A stretch of 64,000 nt of DNA, from positions 81,672 to 145,671 of the forward strand of contig NZ_BLTG01000007.1 in NCBI RefSeq assembly GCF_017312405.1, written 5' to 3'. Positions 45,164 through 52,459 of the stretch are shown here, one piece after another (within the stretch, counting starts at the first letter, position 1; each line of letters starts with the position of its first letter). The translations under genes and the position numbers were made by a program. A model generated the notes under the pieces. The model worked only from the letters and a program-made list of their open reading frames with translations. It was not told where the DNA came from and did no database searches. This DNA comes from Mycobacterium sp. PO1. GTDB taxonomy: Bacteria > Actinomycetota > Actinomycetes > Mycobacteriales > Mycobacteriaceae.

Positions 45164-45393
45164 GGGTCGACCTTACGTGGACCCGTCCCGGGTGACTCGA
45201 TCCGGATCCGCACGCGAAGTCGCGCTCGGTAGCCCGTGCGGAGGCGCGCAGAGATGACCGTGCCACGTCACGCTTGGATGTCATTGTGGCCGAAAGCCTC
45301 ACGACGTGATCCGGTAGTGGTTAATCTCCGAAACGAGGTGGGGGCCAGCAAAAATCATGTTTGACGACATAGAGATTGGCAATAAGTAGATTT

Positions 45394-46041
45394 ATGGGCT
45401 TTGTCGAGTTCGTACGGGACCGTTGGACGGTCTTGTCGTTTCTCGCCTATCAGCACATGAGCCTCGTCGTACAGACCCTGGTGGTCGCCACCGTGATTGC
45501 ACTGCTCATCGGGATACTCATCTACCGTTCGCCCTGGGGTGTGGCACTGGGTAACACCGTCACCGCGGTGGGACTGACCATTCCGTCCTACGCACTGCTC
45601 GGTGTGCTCGTCGGCATCGTCGGACTCGGCGTGCTGCCGTCGGTGATCATGTTGTCGTTCTTCGGGGTGTTCCCGATCCTGCGCAATGTCGTGGTCGGCT
45701 TGTCGGGAGTGGACAAGACGCTCGTCGAGTCGGCACGGGGGATGGGCATGGGGCGGCTCACCACGCTCGTACGACTCGAGTTACCGCTGGCATGGCCGGT
45801 GATCATGACCGGTGTGCGGGTATCGGCGCAGATGCTGATGGGCATCGCGGCGATCGCGGCGTTCGCGCTGGGGCCCGGTCTGGGCGGATACATCTTCTCC
45901 GGCATCTCGCGGATGGGTGGGGCCAACGCCACCAACTCGATCGTCGCCGCCACCATCGGCATCCTCATTCTCGCCGTGATCCTCGACAGCGTTCTCAACG
46001 TCCTCACCCGTCTCACCACCCCGAGGGGGATTCGTGTCTGA
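45394..46041 (+). CDS. Osmoprotectant ABC transporter permease
   Basis: This permease of about 215 residues belongs to a glycine betaine/choline-type importer (OpuC/ProW-ProZ class). It starts MGFVEFVRDRWTVLSFLAY at the ATG at 45394; a TTG at 45376 is also in frame. Five or six helices and the EAA-type loop (VESARGMGMGRLTTLVRLEL) are visible. It opens a four-gene operon with ATPase, second permease and binding protein, matching the ProXWVZ set of M. tuberculosis in gene content. The 230 bp upstream hold its promoter; I cannot place it with confidence. Confidence 0.9.
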   Translation: MGFVEFVRDRWTVLSFLAYQHMSLVVQTLVVATVIALLIGILIYRSPWGVALGNTVTAVGLTIPSYALLGVLVGIVGLGVLPSVIMLSFFGVFPILRNVVVGLSGVDKTLVESARGMGMGRLTTLVRLELPLAWPVIMTGVRVSAQMLMGIAAIAAFALGPGLGGYIFSGISRMGGANATNSIVAATIGILILAVILDSVLNVLTRLTTPRGIRV

Positions 46042-47200
46042 CTCGGCTCGCACCGGGGGTGCCCGCATCCTGCTCGACGGGGTGACCAAACGTTACGGCG
46101 AGGGGTCGGCGCCGGCGGTCGACAACATCTCGATGGAGATTCCCGCCGGTGAGATCGTGATGCTCGTCGGACCGTCCGGGTGCGGCAAGACCACCACGAT
46201 GAAGATGATCAACCGCCTGATCGAACCAACCAGCGGGCGGATCCTGATCGGCGACGACGACGTCACCAAGCGTGATCCCGACGAGTTGCGTCGCCACATC
46301 GGCTACGTCATCCAGGGTGCGGGGCTGTTCCCGCACTTCACGGTCGGCGACAACATCGCGATCGTGCCCAAACTGCTCAAATGGGACAAGGACCGCATCG
46401 CCGCGCGGGTCGACGAACTTCTCGACCTGGTCAGCCTGGATCCCGAGCAGTACCGTGATCGCTACCCCCGCGAACTCTCCGGTGGTCAGCAGCAGCGCGT
46501 CGGCGTCGCCCGGGCGCTGGCCGCCGATCCGCCGGTGTTGTTGATGGACGAGCCGTTCGGCGCCGTCGACCCGATCACCCGTCAGCGGCTGCAGGACGAA
46601 CTGTTGCGTCTGCAGGAGGATTTGCGCAAGACGATCGTGTTCGTCACCCACGATTTCGACGAAGCGGTCAAGCTGGGCGACCGGATCGCGATCCTGCAGG
46701 CAGGCTCGAAGATCGTGCAGTACGACACGCCGGAGCAGATCCTCACCAATCCGGCCGACGACTTCGTCCGGACCTTTGTGGGCGCCGGGGCCGCGCTGAA
46801 GCAGCTGACGCTGACCAGGATTCGGGACGTCGGCCTGCACGAGGCCGCCGTGGCTCACATCGGTGACGATCCCGGCGACGCTGTGCGCACCGCGCGAGCG
46901 ATCGAGCGCGAGCATGTCATCGTGCTCGACGCCCAGGACCGGCCGCAGCGCTGGTTGTCGCTGGAGGATCTGGCCGACCCGCGCTCGCTGGAGCACGTGT
47001 CGCGCGACGAAGACCTCGAGTGCGTCAGCCTGGCCTCGACGCTCAACGACGCTCTCGACGAGATGCTGACGTCCTCGCACGGCGTGGTGGTGGTGACGGG
47101 CCGCCGCAACACCTATCAGGGCGTGGTGCGGGTCGAGACCATCATGGACGCGATGTCCGGGGTGCGCTCGGCGGCGAATACGGCAGGGCGCGCACCGTGA
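46034..47200 (+). CDS. Osmoprotectant ABC transporter ATPase (ProV/OpuCA type)
   Basis: This 388-residue ABC ATPase starts at a GTG overlapping the permease stop by 8 bp. Motifs: Walker A GPSGCGKTTT, signature LSGGQQQR, Walker B VLLMDEPFG and switch His FVTHDFDEA. After residue 250 the C-terminal regulatory part has CBS-like repeats (LSLEDLADPRSLEHVSRDED and SHGVVVVTGRRNTYQGVVRV), which in relatives sense ionic strength. It energises uptake with the two permeases. Confidence 0.93.
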   Translation: MSDSARTGGARILLDGVTKRYGEGSAPAVDNISMEIPAGEIVMLVGPSGCGKTTTMKMINRLIEPTSGRILIGDDDVTKRDPDELRRHIGYVIQGAGLFPHFTVGDNIAIVPKLLKWDKDRIAARVDELLDLVSLDPEQYRDRYPRELSGGQQQRVGVARALAADPPVLLMDEPFGAVDPITRQRLQDELLRLQEDLRKTIVFVTHDFDEAVKLGDRIAILQAGSKIVQYDTPEQILTNPADDFVRTFVGAGAALKQLTLTRIRDVGLHEAAVAHIGDDPGDAVRTARAIEREHVIVLDAQDRPQRWLSLEDLADPRSLEHVSRDEDLECVSLASTLNDALDEMLTSSHGVVVVTGRRNTYQGVVRVETIMDAMSGVRSAANTAGRAP

Positions 47201-47991
47201 CCGCCGCCGTCACCGACGAAGAGCCCGCCGAAACCCCGGACGACACCGAGTCGGGCGGTGCAGGAAGCCCTTTCGGTTTCGTGCGCTGGTTTCTGCAACC
47301 GCTCGTGTGCGTCGCAGCGGTGGCCGGTTGTCTGATCTACGTGAAGCTCGCTGATGTCACGCCGTCGGAACAACGCTCGCTGGGTGTGCCGAACCTGCTG
47401 GAGCTGCTGGGCCAGCACATGTCGGTGAGCTTGGCGGCCACGCTGCTGACCTGCGCCATCGGCATTCCCCTCGGTGTCGCACTGACGCGGGGGCAGATGC
47501 GCCGCTACTCCAAGCCCATCATCACCGTGGCCGGTTTCGGGCAGGCGGCCCCCGCGATCGGCCTGATCGCGCTCGGGGCAGTCATCTTCGGCATCGGCGA
47601 GGTGGGCGCGATCGTCGCGTTGACCGTCTATGGCGCGCTGCCCATCGTCGCCAACACTGTCACCGGCCTCGACGGCGTGGATGCGCGCCTGGTCGAGGCC
47701 GGGCGAGGGATGGGGATGTCCGGCACCGCGACCTTGATGCGGGTGGAGCTGCCGTTGGCGTTGCCGGTCATCGTAGCCGGAGTCCGCACCGCGCTGGTCC
47801 TCATCGTCGGCACCGCCGCGCTCGCAGCGTTCACCGGGGCCGGCGGCCTCGGGCAACTGATCACGACCGGAATCAAGCTGCAGCAGACCGTCACACTCGT
47901 GGTGGGCGCCATCCTGGTAGCCGCGCTGGCCCTGTTCATCGACTGGCTGGCCCGCGTCGTCGAGATGGTCGCGTCTCCGAAAGGACTGTGA
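47197..47991 (+). CDS. Osmoprotectant ABC transporter permease (second)
   Basis: This 264-residue second permease starts at a GTG overlapping the ATPase stop (GTGA). Its N-terminus is acidic (TDEEPAETPDDTESGG), then the first helix FLQPLVCVAAVAGCLIYVKL. The coupling loop (VEAGRGMGMSGTATLMRVEL) parallels that of the first permease. Its stop overlaps the binding-protein gene start. Confidence 0.92.
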   Translation: MTAAVTDEEPAETPDDTESGGAGSPFGFVRWFLQPLVCVAAVAGCLIYVKLADVTPSEQRSLGVPNLLELLGQHMSVSLAATLLTCAIGIPLGVALTRGQMRRYSKPIITVAGFGQAAPAIGLIALGAVIFGIGEVGAIVALTVYGALPIVANTVTGLDGVDARLVEAGRGMGMSGTATLMRVELPLALPVIVAGVRTALVLIVGTAALAAFTGAGGLGQLITTGIKLQQTVTLVVGAILVAALALFIDWLARVVEMVASPKGL

Positions 47992-48962
47992 ACACCATGG
48001 GCGCGCGCGCTGTCGCACTGATCACGGCGATCGTGGTGGCGAGCGTGACCAGCTGCGGTCTGCAGTCGGCGAGCGGCACCGTCCTGGACGCGGCGCCGGG
48101 GACGATCCAGCATTACGACTCATTGGAAGGCGTCCCGGTGACGGTGGCCGCCAAGGACTTCACCGAGCAGTTGATTCTCGGCAACATGCTGTCGATCATT
48201 CTCGCCACTGCCGGGGCCGACGTCACCAACATGACCAACACCCCGGGCAGTTTCGGCGTGCGCCAGGCCATGCTGTCCGGTGATGCGAACATCTCGCCGG
48301 AGTACACCGGCACGGGTTGGATCAACTACCTGGGCAACGAAGACCCGATCAAGGACCCCACGGCGCAATGGCAGGCCGTGAACGAGGCTGATCAGGCCAA
48401 CGGTTTGACCTGGCTTCCGCCGGCGCCGATGAACAACACCTACGCGTTCGCCATCCGGGAGTCCGAGGCGCAGCGTCTCGGGGTCACCAAACTGTCGGAT
48501 CTGGCCACGCTGGACCGCTCGGAGCTGACGTTCTGCGTGGAAAGCGAATTCGCCAGCCGCAACGACGGTTTCGTGCCGATGCTGCAGACCTACGACCTGT
48601 CCAGAGACCAGCTGGGTCAGGTCATCACGCTCGACACCGGAGTCATCTACACCGCGACCGCCAACGGCGACTGCAACTTCGGCGAGGTCTTCACCACTGA
48701 CGGTCGCATCCCGGCACTGGATCTGCGGGTGCTCGAGGACGACCGGCAGTTCTTTCCGCTGTACAACCTCACCGAGGTCATCGACACCGCGTTGTTGGAG
48801 GCGCACCCGGAGCTGGCGGAGATCTTCGGACAACTCAACCCGCGCCTGACCAACGAGGTCATGCTGACGTTGAACGCCGAGGTGGACAACGAGGGCCGGG
48901 ATCCGGCGCTGGTCGCCCGGGACTGGTTGATCGAAGAAGGTCTGCTCTCAGCGCCCTCGTGA
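47988..48962 (+). CDS. Osmoprotectant-binding lipoprotein (ProX/OpuCC type)
   Basis: This 324-residue substrate-binding protein has a lipoprotein signal with lipobox VTSC (Cys23) and then the mature start GLQSASGTVLDAAPG. Ligand-binding family marks are VTVAAKDFTEQLILGNMLS, GANISPEYTGTGW-like DANISPEYTGTGWINYLG and the glycine betaine/choline pocket region. The GTG at 47988 overlaps the permease stop; an ATG at 47997 is an alternative. It completes the operon. Confidence 0.92.
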   Translation: MNTMGARAVALITAIVVASVTSCGLQSASGTVLDAAPGTIQHYDSLEGVPVTVAAKDFTEQLILGNMLSIILATAGADVTNMTNTPGSFGVRQAMLSGDANISPEYTGTGWINYLGNEDPIKDPTAQWQAVNEADQANGLTWLPPAPMNNTYAFAIRESEAQRLGVTKLSDLATLDRSELTFCVESEFASRNDGFVPMLQTYDLSRDQLGQVITLDTGVIYTATANGDCNFGEVFTTDGRIPALDLRVLEDDRQFFPLYNLTEVIDTALLEAHPELAEIFGQLNPRLTNEVMLTLNAEVDNEGRDPALVARDWLIEEGLLSAPS

Positions 48963-48970
48963 GGGGCCGT

Positions 48971-49135
48971 TCAGAGTGCTTTCCACCAGCTGACTGTCGG
49001 TGACGTGTCGGACCAGTACTGCTGCGGGCTCGGACAGCGCGGCGCACCCCAGTCGCGAAGCGCTGTGCGCAGGCGTTGGATCAGCGGCGCCACCGTGTGC
49101 GCCGACAGGACCGGGATGTTCTCCGATAGCGACAC
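48971..49135 (-). CDS. Possible small protein, 54 residues
   Basis: A small open frame from a GTG at 49135, with GAGGGCAAA just before it, in the gap between two convergent operons. It reads VSLSENIPVLSAHTVAPLIQ, then QYWSDTSPTVSWWKAL at the end; the Trp/Tyr-rich tail is unlike noise. Third codon positions are mostly G or C, as in neighbouring genes. No known family, signal or membrane segment. It ends 9 bp from the lipoprotein gene end, so it is convergent with that operon. Confidence 0.45.
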   Translation of the reverse strand: MSLSENIPVLSAHTVAPLIQRLRTALRDWGAPRCPSPQQYWSDTSPTVSWWKAL

Positions 49136-49219
49136 TTTGCCCTCCCTCAACCCTCCCGAAGTGACGCGGGAGATACCCCTCCTGCAGAGCATTCAAACAT
49201 CCCGTTCAAGCACAACGAA

Positions 49220-49247
49220 GCCCGGTGCGAGGCAATTCGCACCGGGC
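49220..49247 (-). terminator. Hairpin after the ferritin-like gene
   Basis: GCCCGGTGCGA-GGCAAT-TCGCACCGGGC is a perfect 11-bp stem 14 bp beyond the stop of the minus-strand gene. On that strand TTCGTT follows the stem, a weak U-rich tail. Confidence 0.7.
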
Positions 49248-49260
49248 CCGTGTCGGAAGA

Positions 49261-50244
49261 TCAGCTGATGCCGACGACTTCCTGAGCGATGGCGGCCAAC
49301 CGCGTCTGCGCGGCCGACACCACACGCTGACGGTTCTTGTGCGCCTCCTCGTAGGCGACGATGGCGCGGATGTCAGCGGCGTCCGTCAACTCCTTGGCAG
49401 CGTTGGCGGCCTCGTTGACGTTGAGGTCGTCGTAGTCCGAGATCGGCAACTCGGCAGCATCGAGGATGCCGGTGTTGCCGCGCACCGAATGGATCGCGTC
49501 GGCGGCGTCGTCGGCGCCCTCCTGACGGGTGATCCGCTCTGCGGCGTCCAACGCGGAGTCGCGAGCACCGGTCAGCGTCTTCGTCACGACCTCGGTGCTG
49601 CGTGAACCACGCTCGACCAGATCGGCGAATGCAGGTCGCACCGAGCGCACGGCCTCGGCCACCCGCTCGGCTCCGCGGGTCGACCACGTGAACGGCAGGT
49701 TGGCGAACTTGACGGCCAAGCCGGTCGCCGCCTGCAACGGGGTCCGACGCAGGGCTGCCGGACCGCCGAGGGCGTCCTCGGCGAGCACCGTGGTCAGCCA
49801 CTCGACGGTGGCGGTGTGGGCCGTGATCAGCCGAGCGGCGAGCTCCTCGACATCGGAATTCTTCGCCGACACGGCCAGGGCCTTCACGTAGCGGGCACGG
49901 TCGAGCAACTGGCCCTCGAGCGCGAGATCACCGAGAAGGGCCTCGTCGAACGGTTCGGCCTGCTCGGTCAACGCCTTGACCGCCGCGGCCGCACGGCCCA
50001 GGAACGGACCGATCACATCGGGGAAGCCGCCGAGGTCGCGGATCGCCTGCTCGATGGCGATGGCGCGGGTCCGGCCGTTCTCGGCGTTCTGGGTGAGCTC
50101 GCGGCGTACCGCGTCGGTGCGCGCCTGCGCGATGCGGGTCTCGGCGACCTGGATCTCAGTGTGGGTCAGGTCCAGCACCGTACGAAGCTGGGCGATGAGC
50201 GTGGCGGTGGTCGATTCGATCGACACGGCGGTGGGAGTCGTCAT
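49261..50244 (-). CDS. Ferritin-like-domain protein
   Basis: This 327-residue protein starts at the ATG at 50244 (MTTPTAVSIESTTATLIAQL), with AAGGAG upstream. It is strongly helical: heptad-like runs such as LDLTHTEIQVAETRIAQART and LAIAQEVVGIS at the ends. Residues about 20-190 fit a four-helix ferritin-like domain of the mycobacterial type annotated as ferritin-like without a clear diiron signature; Glu/His ligands are not obvious. The C-terminal part is Ala/Glu/Asp-rich. No signal peptide. The gene is monocistronic with its own terminator. A stress or storage role is only a guess. Confidence 0.7.
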   Translation of the reverse strand: MTTPTAVSIESTTATLIAQLRTVLDLTHTEIQVAETRIAQARTDAVRRELTQNAENGRTRAIAIEQAIRDLGGFPDVIGPFLGRAAAAVKALTEQAEPFDEALLGDLALEGQLLDRARYVKALAVSAKNSDVEELAARLITAHTATVEWLTTVLAEDALGGPAALRRTPLQAATGLAVKFANLPFTWSTRGAERVAEAVRSVRPAFADLVERGSRSTEVVTKTLTGARDSALDAAERITRQEGADDAADAIHSVRGNTGILDAAELPISDYDDLNVNEAANAAKELTDAADIRAIVAYEEAHKNRQRVVSAAQTRLAAIAQEVVGIS

Positions 50245-50460
50245 TGTCTCGTGCACTCCTTCTCTCGAGTAGACGGATGAAGCGTTCTGGCGCCAGTGGC
50301 GCTCACGCAGTCGCATACCCGATGGCCCGACAGCTCATCGCGGATTCATCAGCTGTGAGATATGCGGCAATCACGTGAGGCCTGAGGCGAATCGGGTAGT
50401 GCCGGTGTCTGCTCGGGGCGGGGCGGACGTGATTGGCTCGGCTACCAGCGGGGTAACTAC

Positions 50461-51480
50461 TTGCTCGTGTTTTCGACGTTTGTTCAGCCCACCCTCCCTG
50501 CCCCTCGCGGTCCGATTTCGATGTCCGTGGTGGAGCTGCTGGCTGAGCGCGCGCCGTTACGGTCCTTCAACCGGGTGGAGACCTCGCTGGCCGACGCGGA
50601 TCCCGCGGGCTTGGACGTCCAGTTGGCGCTGTACCTGTGCTACGAGCTGCACTATCGCGGATTCGCCGGCGTGGACGCCGGATGGGAGTGGAATCCCGGT
50701 CTGCTGTATCTGCGGGGCCGACTCGAAGATGTGTTCCTCGATGACATCCGTCGTGCGGTCGGCGACCTCGAACCCGGCGTCGGCGCCCTCACCGAGCTCG
50801 ACGAGCTGTGCATCGAACCGGTGGACGGCAGCGGACTGTCGTACTTTCTGCGCGACGAAGGCTCGTGGGAGCAGATGCGTGAGTATTTCGCGCACCGCTC
50901 CCTCTACCACCTCAAAGAAGGGGACCCGCACGCGTGGGCGATTCCGCGCCTCAGCGGGCAGGCCAAGGCCTCGTTCGTGGCCGTGGAATTCGACGAGTTC
51001 GGCGCGGGCCGGGGTGCGCGGTTGCACCAACAGCTGTTCGCCGACCTGCTCGACGCGGCCGATCTCGATTCGGCCTATCTGGGCTATCTGGACGATGTGC
51101 CCGCTGCGACTCTGGCGGTGGTGAACCTGATGTCGTTGTTCGGCTTGCACAGGCGCCTGCGGGGCGCCGCGGTCGGGCACTTCGCCGCCACGGAAGTCAC
51201 CTCCCCGCCCGGTTCGCGACGGATGGTGCAGGCACTCGAGCGGCTCGACGCTCCTGAACCGTGCCGTGCGTTCTACGCCGAGCATGTCGAGGCCGACGCC
51301 GTGCACGAACAGGTGGTGCGCACCGACGTGGTCGGCGACCTGGTGGCCCGTGAACCCGAACTCGACGCCGACGTCGTGTTCGGCATCCGGGCGTTCGACG
51401 TGGTGGAGACGCGGCTGGCCGATCACCTGATGGAATGCTGGCAGACCGGGACGCCGTCACTGCGTCGAGAGATCGCCTGA
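50461..51480 (+). CDS. Haem-oxygenase-like diiron enzyme (iron-containing redox family)
   Basis: This protein of up to 339 residues belongs to the HDO superfamily (iron-containing redox enzyme family), non-haem diiron oxidases with a haem-oxygenase fold. The family N-terminus with LPAPRGPIS is kept only if translation starts at the TTG at 50461 (GGGG 7 nt upstream) or GTG at 50467, not at the ATG at 50521. Candidate ligands are in ALYLCYELHYRGFAG (Glu, His), FVAVEFDEFGAGRGARLHQQ (Glu, Asp, His) and FYAEHVEADAVHEQ (Glu, His, Asp, His). It is convergent with, and only one base from, the CDGSH gene. Known relatives break C-C or C-N bonds in amino or fatty acids; the substrate here is unknown. 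Confidence 0.82.
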   Translation: MLVFSTFVQPTLPAPRGPISMSVVELLAERAPLRSFNRVETSLADADPAGLDVQLALYLCYELHYRGFAGVDAGWEWNPGLLYLRGRLEDVFLDDIRRAVGDLEPGVGALTELDELCIEPVDGSGLSYFLRDEGSWEQMREYFAHRSLYHLKEGDPHAWAIPRLSGQAKASFVAVEFDEFGAGRGARLHQQLFADLLDAADLDSAYLGYLDDVPAATLAVVNLMSLFGLHRRLRGAAVGHFAATEVTSPPGSRRMVQALERLDAPEPCRAFYAEHVEADAVHEQVVRTDVVGDLVAREPELDADVVFGIRAFDVVETRLADHLMECWQTGTPSLRREIA

Positions 51481-51481
51481 G

Positions 51482-51694
51482 TCAGTCGTCGTGGTGCGGC
51501 GCCGTTTTCGTGCGGCGCCGGTGGCTGGTGTCGCACAGCGGATAGGTTTTGGACCTGCGGCAGGCACAGATCGCCACCATGAAACGGTCAGATTCGACCA
51601 CGTTCCCGTCGGGCATCTCGATGCGGACCGGACCCTCGACCATCACCGGCCCGCCCGGCACCACGCGTACCGTCCGAGGCGGTTGCTCGGTCAC
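51482..51694 (-). CDS. CDGSH-type iron-sulfur protein
   Basis: This 70-residue protein starts at a GTG overlapping the methyltransferase stop (GTGA). It carries the mitoNEET-like [2Fe-2S] motif CACRRSKTYPLCDTSH (C-x-C-x2-S-x3-P-x-C-D-x2-H), with Thr in place of Gly in CDG. The preceding segment (VRVVPGGPVMVEGPVRIEMP) forms the small beta-cap. CDGSH proteins handle electrons or clusters. It follows the methyltransferase gene in one operon and faces the diiron enzyme gene, a plausible electron acceptor. Confidence 0.88.
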   Translation of the reverse strand: MTEQPPRTVRVVPGGPVMVEGPVRIEMPDGNVVESDRFMVAICACRRSKTYPLCDTSHRRRTKTAPHHDD

Positions 51695-52383
51695 GGGGCG
51701 TCCGCGCGGACGACCACGATGCGTTCCTGTCGACTGCCGCGAGGCAGCAGACCGCTCTGCATCAGCCACGGGGCGCGGGCTGAGAGCACAGGACCGAACG
51801 GAATCAGTTGCTGAGCAACGACTTCAGCGTGCATACCCTGCGCCCGCAGTGCGCGCAGGGTGCTCATGACGTTCGAGCATTCCGACTGGACCACCAGCAT
51901 GGTGCCACCCTCATCCAGCAGAAGTGGGGCGGCGGCGCACATCGGGTCGAGGACCATTCGTCCGTCGGCGCCGGCATCCCAGGCGCGCGACGGGCCGGCG
52001 GTTGCCGGGATCGAACACGGGTCTCCATCGGGCGCCTGCGGGACATAGGGCGGATTGGCGACCACGAGGTCGAACGGGGCGAATTCCACCGCCCTGGCCC
52101 AGGATCCGCGATGCACGTCCATGCGGGTGCCCGCGGTGAGGGCTGCCTCCCTGGCCTGTCGTACGGCGCTGGGGCAGATATCGAACGCCGTCACCTGGCT
52201 GGCTCCGGCGGTGGCCGCCGCCATGGCGATCACCCCGCTGCCGGTGCACAGGTCCGCCACCCGGGCGCCGGGGACCAGCCCGGTCTCGATCATGGCGTCG
52301 ATCAGCAGAAGCGAATCTTCTTGAGGGGGATAGACCTCGACCGTCGTGTCTGCCGAACCGAACCCGGTGTATGCACTCGTCAC
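51691..52383 (-). CDS. HemK-like (MTQ2-type) methyltransferase
   Basis: This 230-residue SAM-dependent methyltransferase begins MTSAYTGFGSADTTVEVYPP, then QEDSLLLIDAMIETG, the start shared by HemK2/MTQ2 proteins. The SAM loop is VADLCTGSGVIAMAAATAG, and the catalytic NPPY is in LVVANPPYVPQAPDG. HemK-type enzymes methylate glutamine in release factors; this class lacks the N-terminal domain of bacterial PrmC and its target in mycobacteria is not established. It is coupled to the CDGSH gene. Confidence 0.87.
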   Translation of the reverse strand: MTSAYTGFGSADTTVEVYPPQEDSLLLIDAMIETGLVPGARVADLCTGSGVIAMAAATAGASQVTAFDICPSAVRQAREAALTAGTRMDVHRGSWARAVEFAPFDLVVANPPYVPQAPDGDPCSIPATAGPSRAWDAGADGRMVLDPMCAAAPLLLDEGGTMLVVQSECSNVMSTLRALRAQGMHAEVVAQQLIPFGPVLSARAPWLMQSGLLPRGSRQERIVVVRADAP

Positions 52384-52459
52384 CCAGCATCTATGCCCGT
52401 TCCTGCACTGCCGAAACGTGTGTCACACGCCGGTAAGGTCTGCGCAGGCACGCTCCGGA

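Noticed and set aside
45361..45392. TTGACG followed by TAGATT as a promoter of the osmoprotectant operon
   Set aside because: Spacing is 20 bp and the -10 would overlap the start codon; not convincing.
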